Positions 1 through 10,338 are shown, counted from the stretch's first letter. The stretch is DNA of 64,000 nucleotides from an uncultured Sphingomonadaceae bacterium (GCA_947493215.1 CANLQE010000001.1:2171404-2235403), one strand, 5' to 3'. Notes: generated from the letters alone by a model not told the origin. Numbers and translations: made by a program.

Positions 1-1923
1 CTGACCAACTTGATCGGACAAATGGGCAGAGATATAACGATCCACTGTTTCCCACTCGGCCTTCATGGCGCGGCGCTCCAACTGACTGATTTTCTCGGAA
101 ATCATGTCGAGCTTGTCGGCCATATCCTTGCTCAACCCGCTTAGCGGGGAAATATTGTCGTTCTCTGGCTTAGGCTGCTCGAGTTTGCAGCCACTAACCA
201 AAGCGCGATGAACGATAAGATCGGCATAACGACGGATAGGACTGGTAAAATGGGCATAGCTGCCAAGAGACAGGCCAAAGTGCCCCATATTGGTGGCACC
301 ATAATAAGCCTGTGTCTGGCTACGCAAAATTTGTTCCATTACAAGCGGCAAAATTTCTGCTTCGCCAACTTGTTCGATAAGACGGTTGAATACCGAAGGC
401 TTGATCACCTGACCCATGGCAAAGCTGACATCAAAGCTCTTCAGATAGTCTTTCAGCGCGATCAGTTTTTCGCGAGAAGGCGTTTCATGGACGCGGTATA
501 TTAATGGCGATTTCTTGGACTCGAGCATCTTTGCTGCTGCCACATTGGCCGCGATCATATAATCTTCGACTAACCGGTGTGCATCCAGCCTTTCCCGTAT
601 CGCTATTTCGGCAATTCGCCCCTGATCATCGAGAACAACCCGTTTTTCAGGCAAATCGAGGCTCAGCGGCTCTCTTCCATCACGGGCCTTTGCAAGCAGC
701 TTCCAGCAAGCCCAAAGCGGCTCCAGAGCTGAGGCCTTCATCGGGTGATCCATGTCTCCATTTATCGCTGCCTGTGCATCCTCATAAGCGATATTACCGG
801 TAAGCCGAACAATCGCACGGGTGAAGCGCGAGGAAATAACGTTGCCCTTGGCATCGATTTTCAGATGGCAAGCCAGTGCCGCGCGGTCGACATCCTGTTT
901 GAGCGAACAGACATCCGTAGATAGCGCTTCGGGTAGCATAGGAACCACCCGATCCGGGAAATAGACGCTATTGCCGCGCTTATAAGCTTCACGGTCCAGT
1001 TTGCTGCCGCTGCGTACATAGAATGACACATCGGCAATCGCGATTATGGCTTTGAACCCGCCAATATTATCTGCATCATCATCCGGAGCGGCCCAAATGG
1101 CATCATCATGATCGCGGGCATCGGCAGGATCGATTGCGACAATCGGTAAATCGGTAAGATCTTCCCGGTCCTGCGTGCTGAGCTTTAGTTTCGTCGCCTG
1201 CTCTGCTTCTGATACGACGTCAGATGGAAATTCTAGCGGAATCTCAAACTTGTGAATTGCGATAAGGCTGAAAGATTTCGGCGCAAAAGGATCGCCGAGA
1301 ACCTCTTTTATCTGCGCCTTAACCTGCGTGCCGCGACCAACCGGTTCTGCGAGCACCAAATTTCCGACTTCGGCTTCACCAAGATCGGAAATGGCAGTAC
1401 TGCGTCTAATCTTCCGATCGACGGGTTTGAGCCAGAACCGATCCCGCTCATCTTTCTCGACTACACCCAGCAACATTTCACTGCTCTGGGCGATTTTCTT
1501 CATCATATAGGCGATATGCCCCTGCCCGCGCTCTTCTGTTCGGGCTAATATCCGATCCCCAACAGCCAAAGCGGCACGGCGGCCCCGTTCCTTGATACGA
1601 AGGCGTGGCGCTGGAGTACCCGCTTCCCAACGCTCGGGCATTCCGATCGCTTCATTGCCATCTATTTCAACGATTTTGAGCACAGTAACCTTTGGAACGC
1701 CGCCCATTTTATGAAAGGCGCGCCCCGGTGTGCTATCGATCAGGCCCTCATCGGCCATGTCTTTCAGCAAAGCTTTAAGCGCAATTTTATCCGACCCGCG
1801 CAGCTGAAAGGCCTTCGCGATCTCCCGTTTGCCAGCGGGTTGCTCTGATTTTTCAATAAATTCCAATATCTTCGCGCGCGAAGGAACTTGTTTCGGTTTG
1901 TGAGCTTTATACGGTTTGGCCAT
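1..1923 (-). CDS. rnr: Ribonuclease R (3'-5' exoribonuclease), C-terminus cut by window edge
   Basis: Reverse-strand reading from ATG (cat 1921-1923): MAKPYKAHKPKQVPSRAKILEFIEKSEQPAGKREIAKAFQLRG...; RNB-domain stretch AIDPADARDHDDAIWA; open to the left edge. Start overlaps the proS start-distal side (proS stop) by 1 nt. Confidence 0.93.
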   Translation of the reverse strand, partial: MAKPYKAHKPKQVPSRAKILEFIEKSEQPAGKREIAKAFQLRGSDKIALKALLKDMADEGLIDSTPGRAFHKMGGVPKVTVLKIVEIDGNEAIGMPERWEAGTPAPRLRIKERGRRAALAVGDRILARTEERGQGHIAYMMKKIAQSSEMLLGVVEKDERDRFWLKPVDRKIRRSTAISDLGEAEVGNLVLAEPVGRGTQVKAQIKEVLGDPFAPKSFSLIAIHKFEIPLEFPSDVVSEAEQATKLKLSTQDREDLTDLPIVAIDPADARDHDDAIWAAPDDDADNIGGFKAIIAIADVSFYVRSGSKLDREAYKRGNSVYFPDRVVPMLPEALSTDVCSLKQDVDRAALACHLKIDAKGNVISSRFTRAIVRLTGNIAYEDAQAAINGDMDHPMKASALEPLWACWKLLAKARDGREPLSLDLPEKRVVLDDQGRIAEIAIRERLDAHRLVEDYMIAANVAAAKMLESKKSPLIYRVHETPSREKLIALKDYLKSFDVSFAMGQVIKPSVFNRLIEQVGEAEILPLVMEQILRSQTQAYYGATNMGHFGLSLGSYAHFTSPIRRYADLIVHRALVSGCKLEQPKPENDNISPLSGLSKDMADKLDMISEKISQLERRAMKAEWETVDRYISAHLSDQVGQ

Positions 1924-3458
1924 TAATAGGCTTTGCCGATGAGAATCCGTTCGACCGCAGGTTTCCCGGTAAAAATACAACTGCCATCAACTGCAGCGGC
2001 CTCTTGCGGGACATTGCGGAACGTCAGTTTTAGTTTTTTCAGACGCTCTTCAATCTGGTCCAGTTCCTCGCCCGTGGCTCTGCACCACTGAACTTCGAGC
2101 CAACCGGGATATTTCTTATTCTCTTTGTAGAATTTTTGAACGTCAGCAAAATCTGTCAGTCCGCGCGTAATATTGGAATCCAATCGCTGCTTGGCTTCAC
2201 CGTGCAATTTGGCTTGGATTTCCTCCAGCAAGGCGGGAACTTGCTCTGCAAATGCATCTTTCGCAAGAATTTGGGAATCGAGCTTGCCGTTATCCTTGTA
2301 AAGCGCATCGCGACGAAGCGCAGACACATTGCCTTCCGCGACATCGCGAGGACCAATTTCCAAAATAAGCGGTGCACCTTTTTTCACCCAGGCCCAGCGC
2401 TTGTTGGAAGCCTTGGCCCCGCCTTTGTCTAGTTTGACACGAACATTTTCATCAAAAGCCCGCAACCCTGCAATCTGTTTTGTGAGCGCTTTACAGAAGT
2501 TTAAAACTTCTTCGTCTTCCGGCTTATCGCGCAACATCGGTATTATCACGACCTGATAAGGTGCAATCAGTGGCGGCACACGTAGACCGTCATCATCACC
2601 ATGGGTCATGATCACGCCGCCGATCAGCCGCGTAGAGGTTCCCCAGCTTGTCGTGTAAGCGAACTGGAACTGACCTTCTTTATCCTGATATCGGATGTTC
2701 TGCGCCTTGGAGAATGTTTGGCCTAGAAAATGCGACGTGCCAGCTTGAAGTGCTTTGCCGTCCTGCATCATCGCTTCAATTGAATAGGTTGCATCTGCGC
2801 CTGGAAAACGTTCGTTTTCCGGTTTTTCGCCAGCGACAACGGGCATCGCGAGCACCTCTTCCGAAAAACTGCGATACAATTCCAAAATATCGAGAGTTTC
2901 TTCCATTGCCTCGTCGCGAGTGGCATGGGCTGTATGCCCTTCTTGCCATAGAAACTCACTCGTCCGCAGGAACATGCGCGTGCGCATCTCCCAACGTACG
3001 ACATTGGCCCACTGGTTGATCATCACCGGCAAATCGCGCCAGCTTTGGACCCACTTTGCAAAAGATGTGCCGATGACGGTTTCAGACGTCGGCCTAACAA
3101 TCAAAGGTTCTTCCAGCTTTGCTTCGGGATCAACAACAAGGCCATCCTTGTCATTTTTCATCAATCGATGATGGGTAACGACCGCCATCTCTTTGGCAAA
3201 ACCGTCGACATGCTCAGCCTCTTTCGCAAAATAACTCAGCGGAATAAACAACGGAAAATAGCAGTTTTCATGCCCCGTCGCCTTGATCCGTTGATCCATT
3301 AGAAGCTGCACCCGTTCCCATATGCCATAGCCCCACGGCCGCATGATCATACAGCCGCGCACACCAGATTCTTCGGCGAGATCTGCTTCCGAAACCAGTT
3401 GTTGGTACCAAGCGGAAAAGTCAGCTTCACGGGTCACGGATAGAGCGTTTTTCTTCAC
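1923..3458 (-). CDS. proS: Prolyl-tRNA synthetase (long, archaeal/eukaryote-like type)
   Basis: 511 aa; class II aaRS motifs (RPTSETVIGTSFAKWVQSWRDLPVMINQWANVVRWE), TSHFLGQTFSKAQNIRYQ, C-terminal ...ERILIGKAY. Confidence 0.95.
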   Translation of the reverse strand: MKKNALSVTREADFSAWYQQLVSEADLAEESGVRGCMIMRPWGYGIWERVQLLMDQRIKATGHENCYFPLFIPLSYFAKEAEHVDGFAKEMAVVTHHRLMKNDKDGLVVDPEAKLEEPLIVRPTSETVIGTSFAKWVQSWRDLPVMINQWANVVRWEMRTRMFLRTSEFLWQEGHTAHATRDEAMEETLDILELYRSFSEEVLAMPVVAGEKPENERFPGADATYSIEAMMQDGKALQAGTSHFLGQTFSKAQNIRYQDKEGQFQFAYTTSWGTSTRLIGGVIMTHGDDDGLRVPPLIAPYQVVIIPMLRDKPEDEEVLNFCKALTKQIAGLRAFDENVRVKLDKGGAKASNKRWAWVKKGAPLILEIGPRDVAEGNVSALRRDALYKDNGKLDSQILAKDAFAEQVPALLEEIQAKLHGEAKQRLDSNITRGLTDFADVQKFYKENKKYPGWLEVQWCRATGEELDQIEERLKKLKLTFRNVPQEAAAVDGSCIFTGKPAVERILIGKAY

Positions 3459-3528
3459 GTATTGGGTTCCTGTCGGAAAAATTCTAAGGGTTTAGAGTGT
3501 TACAATGGCAGATAACCAAAAAGACAAA

Positions 3529-4152
3529 TTAGTCGTCGAGATTGTCGATCTTCGATTGAATGTCGGCAAGCTGTTTCTTGAGTTCCATAATCTCAATATC
3601 TTTTGCGGAGAGTTCTTCCTCTTCCGGTTCTTCATGAGAAGCGGCTTTGTCACCGAGCCCCAAAGGATTGAGAGCTTTTTCAACAACACCGGCTAGAGGG
3701 CTTGATTTCAGCGCGTTTTCAACAGCTTCCTGAAATTGCTTCTGGTTTTTTACCGCCATTTGGCCGAGTGGATTTTTGTTGAGAGCGCCTTCAACGGCTT
3801 CTTGAAACTGCTTCTGGTTTTTACGAAAATTGTCCATCGAAGCTTCGAGATAGGACGGCATTAGCGATTGCATACTATTCCCATACATGGAAATCAGTTG
3901 CCGCAGGAAATTAACGGGCAGCATGTTCTGCCCGCTGCTTTCTTCGTCGACAATAATCTGGGTTAGAACATTGTGCGTAATATCATCACCGGTTTTTGCA
4001 TCAACCACAACAAAATCTATATCATTGCGGGTCATTTCAGCTAGAAAATCGAGCGTAATATAATTCGAAGTCTGCGTGTTGTAGAGTCGCCGATTGGCAT
4101 ATTTTTTGATCGTGATTGGACCGTCCGGATCGCCCTTTTTCGTCTTCGCCAT
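3529..4152 (-). CDS. phaR: Polyhydroxyalkanoate synthesis repressor PhaR
   Basis: N-terminal PITIKKYANRRLYNTQTSNYITLDFLAEM (PHB/PHA accumulation regulator DNA-binding domain); C-terminal coiled region. Confidence 0.93.
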   Translation of the reverse strand: MAKTKKGDPDGPITIKKYANRRLYNTQTSNYITLDFLAEMTRNDIDFVVVDAKTGDDITHNVLTQIIVDEESSGQNMLPVNFLRQLISMYGNSMQSLMPSYLEASMDNFRKNQKQFQEAVEGALNKNPLGQMAVKNQKQFQEAVENALKSSPLAGVVEKALNPLGLGDKAASHEEPEEEELSAKDIEIMELKKQLADIQSKIDNLDD

Positions 4153-4350
4153 GTTATCTCCTGTGAACCATATCGAGTTATTTTGTAGTTTTACGACGAT
4201 ATGCCTTCAAAACCATTTACTATTCTCTCCGCATTAGCCAAAATTGTGCATCGCCGCAACTAAAGCTATTCGGCAAGCTATGTATATAGCGACCAGCGCG
4301 GAATTTGAGGGTTTATGCTATGTGCGCCTGCGATATAGCAGTCGCACAAT

Positions 4351-5406
4351 TTATGCCCAGCAACGGGTATAGCGGTTGCCGAGACCAGTGATCAATTCAT
4401 ATTGGGAAAGGCCAGATTGGCCCGATGCGGTGGGCAAATCATATTCTGCCGTTACCCAGTCAGATTCAAGAAGATCGGGAGCATTGGAAATATCAATTGC
4501 GATCAGATCCATAGACACACGTCCCAGCACAGGCAGTGCCCGCTGATCTTTTAAAAATATACCTTTGCCAGAGAAGCCCCGCAAGTATCCATCGGCATAG
4601 CCTAAAGCTAAAATCGCAATCGAGTGATCCCGGGTTGCAACGTATTTTGCGTTGTACCCTACCTTATCCCCTGCCCTAAGCGCGCGGACTTGCAATATCT
4701 GCGCCTCAGGAAATGCCACCTGCCTGATAGATTGGGAAAATTCGGGCCGCTGCTTCCCTCCATACAGCGATAAACCGGGCCGGGTGCAGTCAAAATGGTA
4801 GGCTTGTCCCAAGGCAATGCCGGCACTGTTGCTTAAGCTGACACGCTTTCCCGAAACATGTTGGAGGGCGCCGACAAATTGATCCAGTTGATCGATGTTT
4901 TGCGGCCCATCTTGGTCTGCGGAGGCCAAATGGCTCATCACGATATCGATATCTAGTGTATTCCAATCAAACGCCGGAAGATCCTCCGCGTTGATCCCCA
5001 ACCGGTTCATACCACTATTTATCATGATATCGCACGACCGTCCGATGTTCCGCCATCGCTGGACCTGTTCCATGCTATTGAGCACGGGCTTGGCTGATGA
5101 TGTTATGGCAAACGGCATATCCTCAGCTCGCACGCCATTGAGAACTGAGACAGAGCTATCTGTGCCAATATAGGTCTCGATCTCTTTGGCTTCCTGCCAG
5201 TTGGCGACATAGAAATCGCGGCATCCAGCAGACTGCAGTTGCTGAACAACTTCTGCCGCGCCCAAGCCATAACCGTTGGCCTTGATCGCGGCCCCCGCAC
5301 TGGCATTGCCGCTCATAGCATCGAGGGTCCGCCAATTATGTACCAAGGCCGTGCCATCTAACCGTAGCCTTGCTGCGGATGGAATATCGATCAGTTTATC
5401 ACTCAT
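4351..5406 (-). CDS. alr: Alanine racemase
   Basis: AAIKANGYGLGA PLP-lysine motif, RPGLSLYGG, VSMDLIAID; 351 aa. Confidence 0.93.
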   Translation of the reverse strand: MSDKLIDIPSAARLRLDGTALVHNWRTLDAMSGNASAGAAIKANGYGLGAAEVVQQLQSAGCRDFYVANWQEAKEIETYIGTDSSVSVLNGVRAEDMPFAITSSAKPVLNSMEQVQRWRNIGRSCDIMINSGMNRLGINAEDLPAFDWNTLDIDIVMSHLASADQDGPQNIDQLDQFVGALQHVSGKRVSLSNSAGIALGQAYHFDCTRPGLSLYGGKQRPEFSQSIRQVAFPEAQILQVRALRAGDKVGYNAKYVATRDHSIAILALGYADGYLRGFSGKGIFLKDQRALPVLGRVSMDLIAIDISNAPDLLESDWVTAEYDLPTASGQSGLSQYELITGLGNRYTRCWA

Positions 5407-5427
5407 ACTGTCGCGATAGTCCGTTTG

Positions 5428-7068
5428 CTAGCCTTCGTCGAGTGCCGCTTCCGGATCATCAGGGATCCCCCACCAACCGACTATCAAGGCGACCAACACG
5501 AAGGCCCATGTGTACCAAAGGCCAGAGAACAGATCCCCAGTCTTAGCGATAATATATCCAGCGATCAGCGGTAAGAAACCACCGATAAAACCGGCTCCGA
5601 AATGATATGGAATAGACATGGAGCTATATCGAATTTTGGCCGGGAACATTTCCGAGAGCAGAGCGGCGACAGAACCATAGTTCATCGCCGATAACAGACC
5701 TAAAAAGAGTAAAATTGCTGTTATGCCGATCATGTTCCACACAGGTGGAAACTGTTCCGAAAAGTCATATCCAACAGTTGAAAGCATGGATTGCAATTGC
5801 GCTTGCCGCTCTGGTGCTTGGTCCCAACTATAGTCTGTGAGCGGCAACACGTCTGCTCCGGCTTTCAATCCAAGTGTATCGGACTTTTGCAGATCATAAG
5901 GAATCCCGTTCGCCGTCAAATCCGATATTAATCGACCGCATTGAGTGAGTTGTTGATCCGCGAGAGGATCATAGTCGCAATCGGGTCCGGAAACGGTCAC
6001 CGGTGACGTTTCTGCAGACTCTGAAAGCGACGGGTTGGCCAAATTGCCAATCATCCAAAATGCTGGAAAGAGTGTGATCAATATCAATATATTACCATAG
6101 ATAATCGGTTTTTTCCGGCCAACGCGGTCGGACCATTTTCCGACCATCAAATATATGGCCATGGACAGGAATCCCGCGATTCCGATCATTATTTCTACGG
6201 TCGTATGGTCCACTCGCAACGGACCTTTCAGCATGGAAAGACTTGAGAAAAATGCAGTGTACCAAATCGTCGTCAAGCCCGCTGTGATTCCGAACAACGC
6301 CACGAAGATGCGCTTTAAATTGCCGGGATATGTGAGGCTTTCTTTAATGGGATTTTTTGCAATTTTCCCGGCCTCTTTCATAGCCTGGAATACTGGACTT
6401 TCTGAAAGTTTTAAACGCATCCACAGTGAAATCCCCAACAGGATGAGCGACAGAAGGAACGGAACGCGCCATCCCCAAGCAGCAAATTCTTCGGGAGGAA
6501 TGAGATAGCGACAGGTTAGCACCACAGCGATGCTCAAAACAAAACCGCCCGCTACGCTGGCTTGGATGAAACTGGTATAAAACCCACGTTTTTCTTTTGG
6601 TGCATGTTCGGCGACATAGATAGCCGCTCCGCCATATTCTCCGCCGAGCGCGAGGCCTTGTAGGATACGTAACAATATCACGATAATTGGCGCAGCTATG
6701 CCAATTGTCGCCGCCGAAGGCGTAAGGCCAACCCCTGCGGTAGCGACGCCCATCAACGTTACCGTCACCAGAAATGTATATTTCCGACCCAGCTTGTCGC
6801 CAAGATAACCGAACAACACAGCGCCGAGCGGGCGAAAACCAAACCCCACTGCAAAACCGGCCCAGACCAATAATGTCTGCAAAGTTTCATTTCCAGAAGG
6901 GAAAAAGGCGGCGCCAATCAGCGTTGCTAAAGTTCCGTAAATGAAGAAATCATACCATTCGAAAATTGTGCCAGCCGACGAGGCGGCAATAACAAGACGG
7001 ATTTCCTTTTGGCTTGGCTCCCGCATCGCGATCGCGCCGGAATCCATTGTTGCAGTCTCACTTGTCAT
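5428..7068 (-). CDS. MFS transporter, metabolite:H+ symporter (MHS)-like
   Basis: EWYDFFIYGTLATLIGAAFFPSG, GYLGDKLGRKYTFLVTV, RILQGLALGGEYGGAAIYVAEHAP; ~100 aa soluble insertion between TM segments. Confidence 0.88.
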   Translation of the reverse strand: MTSETATMDSGAIAMREPSQKEIRLVIAASSAGTIFEWYDFFIYGTLATLIGAAFFPSGNETLQTLLVWAGFAVGFGFRPLGAVLFGYLGDKLGRKYTFLVTVTLMGVATAGVGLTPSAATIGIAAPIIVILLRILQGLALGGEYGGAAIYVAEHAPKEKRGFYTSFIQASVAGGFVLSIAVVLTCRYLIPPEEFAAWGWRVPFLLSLILLGISLWMRLKLSESPVFQAMKEAGKIAKNPIKESLTYPGNLKRIFVALFGITAGLTTIWYTAFFSSLSMLKGPLRVDHTTVEIMIGIAGFLSMAIYLMVGKWSDRVGRKKPIIYGNILILITLFPAFWMIGNLANPSLSESAETSPVTVSGPDCDYDPLADQQLTQCGRLISDLTANGIPYDLQKSDTLGLKAGADVLPLTDYSWDQAPERQAQLQSMLSTVGYDFSEQFPPVWNMIGITAILLFLGLLSAMNYGSVAALLSEMFPAKIRYSSMSIPYHFGAGFIGGFLPLIAGYIIAKTGDLFSGLWYTWAFVLVALIVGWWGIPDDPEAALDEG

Positions 7069-7107
7069 CGCATCCCCTCTCCCTTAAGCAAATCGCGTTT
7101 ATAGTGG

Positions 7108-9078
7108 CTATTCCAGCTCTAATATAATCGCGTCGACGGCTAGACTGTCACCTTGCTCAGCAGAAACAGATTTCACAACAGCATTCTTTTGCGCGCGCAG
7201 GATATTTTCCATCTTCATTGCTTCAACAACGGCCAAAGGTTGCCCCTCTTCAACCTTATCGCCTTCTTTCACATGCAATGCGACAAGCAGGCCAGGCATT
7301 GGGCAGAGTAGATATTTTGAAAGATCTGGTGGAATCTTCTCGATCATATGAACGGCATGCTGTGCAATATGGCTCGGTAAGACCTGAACCTTATGGGTCG
7401 CGCCGTGCGTATTGAGTGCAAAACCATTGGCTGTTTTAGCGATCTTGACGGAAAATGGTTCCTCGTCGATGCTCGCCAATATTAGGCTATCGCCCGGTGT
7501 ATAAGCGACTGACAGGTCGACTTGCTTGTCACCCACCAAAATACCATCTTCGGACACGAAAACCTGTTGCACGCTATCGCCAATTTGGACTTCCCACTCG
7601 GATGGCGGCTGCAACCTCTGGCCCAATTGATTGTCAATCCGGCGCGCACGATCCGCATGAGCGGTAGCTGCAAAAGCCGCGATGGCGGCTAGATTGCAGA
7701 GCAACTCTTCCGATGCCGGTGCGCCTTGGAAACCCTCAGGATACTCCTCAGCAATAAAGTTAGTCGTTATATTACCTTCGCGGAAACGTTCATGCTGCAT
7801 CAGGGCAGATAGAAAATCGATATTGTGACCGGGTCCAGTAATCTCGAACCGGTTCAATGCATCAATCTGGCGATCAATCGCTTCGATCCGGGTCTCGCCA
7901 TAGGTGATCAGCTTAGCAATCATCGGGTCGTAGAAGATTGAAACTTCCCCGCCCTCGGCCACGCCATCGTCCACGCGGATACCCTCTTCGGCTTCCGGCG
8001 GATTATATTTCACCAAACGCCCTGTTGATGGAAGGAAGTTGCGATAAGGGTCTTCCGCATAGACCCGGTTTTCAACGGCCCAACCTGTCAGAGTGACCTC
8101 ATCCTGCGTCAGCGGCAGTTTTTCGCCATAAGCAACACGGATCATCTGCTCCACCAGATCAAGGCCGGTAATATATTCCGTCACCGGATGCTCGACCTGA
8201 AGCCGGGTGTTCATTTCGAGGAAATAGAAGCTCTTGTCCGCGCCAACGATGAGTTCAACCGTACCGGCGCTGTGATAATCGACCGCTTTGGACAGAGCGA
8301 CAGCCTGTTCACCCATTTTCTTGCGCATCTCGGGGTCAACAAAAGGCGATGGTGCTTCTTCCACTACTTTCTGATGGCGCCGCTGGATCGAACATTCGCG
8401 CTCTCCCAGATAGATGACATTGCCATGTTTATCGCCGAGTATCTGAATTTCAATATGGCGTGGTTGTTCAATGAATTTCTCGATAAACACACGGTCATCA
8501 CCAAAGCTCGCAAGGCCTTCACGCTTGGTCGCTTCAAAGCCTTCGCGGACATCCTTTTCATTCCACGCGAGACGCATACCCTTGCCGCCGCCGCCAGCAC
8601 TGGCTTTCATCATCACGGGATAACCGATCTCGCCGGAAATTTTCACCGCATGATCGGTGTCGTCGATTTCGCCAATATGGCCCGGAACAACGCTGACGCC
8701 GGCCTTCTCCGCCAGTTTCTTGGATTCAATCTTGTCACCCATTGCGGCAATAGCGTTGGGTGGCGGTCCGATAAAGGCGATGCCATGTTCTGCAAGTTGC
8801 TCAGGAAAACTGGTGCGTTCGGACAGAAATCCATAACCGGGATGCACAGCTTCTGCTCCGGTTTCCTTGCAGGCCGCGATAATTTTGTCCGCGATCAGAT
8901 AGGATTCGGCCGCCGGTGATGGACCGATATGCACAGCCTCGTCAGCCATCCGCACATGCGGCGCGCGGGCATCGGCATCGGAATAGACCGCCACCGTCTT
9001 GATGCCCATTTTCTGAGCAGTCCGGATGACCCGGCAAGCGATTTCACCGCGGTTTGCGATCAGGATTTTTTTGAACAT
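7108..9078 (-). CDS. pccA: Acetyl/propionyl-CoA carboxylase alpha subunit (biotin carboxylase + BCCP)
   Basis: MFKKILIANRGEIACRVIRTAQKMGI; ATP-grasp; C-terminal biotinyl motif VVEAMKMENILRAQ. Confidence 0.93.
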   Translation of the reverse strand: MFKKILIANRGEIACRVIRTAQKMGIKTVAVYSDADARAPHVRMADEAVHIGPSPAAESYLIADKIIAACKETGAEAVHPGYGFLSERTSFPEQLAEHGIAFIGPPPNAIAAMGDKIESKKLAEKAGVSVVPGHIGEIDDTDHAVKISGEIGYPVMMKASAGGGGKGMRLAWNEKDVREGFEATKREGLASFGDDRVFIEKFIEQPRHIEIQILGDKHGNVIYLGERECSIQRRHQKVVEEAPSPFVDPEMRKKMGEQAVALSKAVDYHSAGTVELIVGADKSFYFLEMNTRLQVEHPVTEYITGLDLVEQMIRVAYGEKLPLTQDEVTLTGWAVENRVYAEDPYRNFLPSTGRLVKYNPPEAEEGIRVDDGVAEGGEVSIFYDPMIAKLITYGETRIEAIDRQIDALNRFEITGPGHNIDFLSALMQHERFREGNITTNFIAEEYPEGFQGAPASEELLCNLAAIAAFAATAHADRARRIDNQLGQRLQPPSEWEVQIGDSVQQVFVSEDGILVGDKQVDLSVAYTPGDSLILASIDEEPFSVKIAKTANGFALNTHGATHKVQVLPSHIAQHAVHMIEKIPPDLSKYLLCPMPGLLVALHVKEGDKVEEGQPLAVVEAMKMENILRAQKNAVVKSVSAEQGDSLAVDAIILELE

Positions 9079-9079
9079 T

Positions 9080-9307
9080 TTAGGTCTTTACGCTCCGAAT
9101 GAATCTGATCGTCGACCAGATGTAACCAATTAATAATACAACAAAATATAAAGATAGATAAGAGTATGCTCTTTGTTCGGCACCTTCTTGAGGAAAACCC
9201 AAAAATCCTACTGTCATCGCTAAAATCAAAATTGCTCCAATTCCCAATAATGACAAGAACCCGAAGTTGATTATCGCAAGCCCACTCAAGTATTTGAGCC
9301 AATTCAC
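9080..9307 (-). CDS. Small hypothetical membrane protein
   Basis: 75 aa with two hydrophobic segments; fits exactly between bioB (4-nt overlap) and pccA (1-nt gap) on the same strand. Confidence 0.6.
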   Translation of the reverse strand: MNWLKYLSGLAIINFGFLSLLGIGAILILAMTVGFLGFPQEGAEQRAYSYLSLYFVVLLIGYIWSTIRFIRSVKT

Positions 9308-10338
9308 TCAGCTGCCTCTAACTCAACATCTCTCGGTTCCGCTTCCATCGGAACCAGCCCCAATTTCTCGAACATCGCTTCATCTGCATCATCGCCAGCA
9401 TTGCCAGTCGTCAGCAATTTATCACCGGTAAATATGCTGTTCGCCCCTGCCATAAAGCAAAGCGCCTGTGTGCTTTCCGACATGGATTCTCGTCCAGCGG
9501 ACAAGCGCACCATTGATGCGGGCATAGTGATCCGTGCCACGGCGATTGTACGGACAAACTCGATATCGTCGATTTTAGCCAAAGGCGTGTCGGCAAGCAT
9601 ATCACCAAGCACCGTGCCCTTCACAGGAACGAGCGCATTTACAGGCACACTTTCCGGATGCTTGGGTAATGTCGCCAATGCGTGAATGAAACCAACCCGG
9701 TCTTCGCGGGTCTCGCCCATTCCGACAATGCCGCCAGAGCAGACATTGATGCCGCTCTCACGCACATTTTCTAATGTTTCCAAACGATCACCAAAGACGC
9801 GAGTGGTAATCACCTTTTCATAATATTCAGGCGATGTATCGATGTTATGATTATAATAATCCAAACCGGCTTCCGACAACATCTCGGATTGCTTCTTGGT
9901 CAGCATACCCAGCGTCATGCAGGTTTCCATGCCCATCTGCCGGACGCCTTTGACCATTTCGATAATCGCCGGCATGTCACGGTCTTTGGGATTACGCCAA
10001 GCAGCACCCATGCAAAAGCGGGATGAGCCGCGATCTTTGGCCTGTGCCGCTGTCTGCAGAACGGAACGCACGTCGAGTAGTTTTTCCGCCTTCAGTCCGC
10101 TTTCAGCTAGGGCGGACTGGTTACAATAGCCGCAATCTTCTGGACAGCCGCCGGTTTTGATCGACAGCAATGTAGATAGTTGAACCTGTCCGGGTGTGTG
10201 ATGCTGCCGATGGACAGTGGCGGCCTGGAAAACCAGTTCGTCAAAGGACAGGTTGAACAGGTCCGTAATTTCTTCACGCGACCAGTCTTGTCTTACAATA
10301 TTTTCGTTTTCGGGGGATATGGTCTCGGGTTCGTTCAT
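9304..10338 (-). CDS. bioB: Biotin synthase (radical SAM)
   Basis: [16 protein letters not shown] radical SAM CxxxCxx[29 protein letters not shown]. Confidence 0.95.
   Translation of the reverse strand: MNEPETISPENENIVRQDWSREEITDLFNLSFDELVFQAATVHRQHHTPGQVQLSTLLSIKTGGCPEDCGYCNQSALAESGLKAEKLLDVRSVLQTAAQAKDRGSSRFCMGAAWRNPKDRDMPAIIEMVKGVRQMGMETCMTLGMLTKKQSEMLSEAGLDYYNHNIDTSPEYYEKVITTRVFGDRLETLENVRESGINVCSGGIVGMGETREDRVGFIHALATLPKHPESVPVNALVPVKGTVLGDMLADTPLAKIDDIEFVRTIAVARITMPASMVRLSAGRESMSESTQALCFMAGANSIFTGDKLLTTGNAGDDADEAMFEKLGLVPMEAEPRDVELEAAE

Noticed and set aside
8188-8919. 243-aa plus-strand ORF
   Set aside because: Antisense to pccA, which has strong family motifs over the whole interval; a high-GC shadow ORF with low-complexity protein and no recognisable domain.
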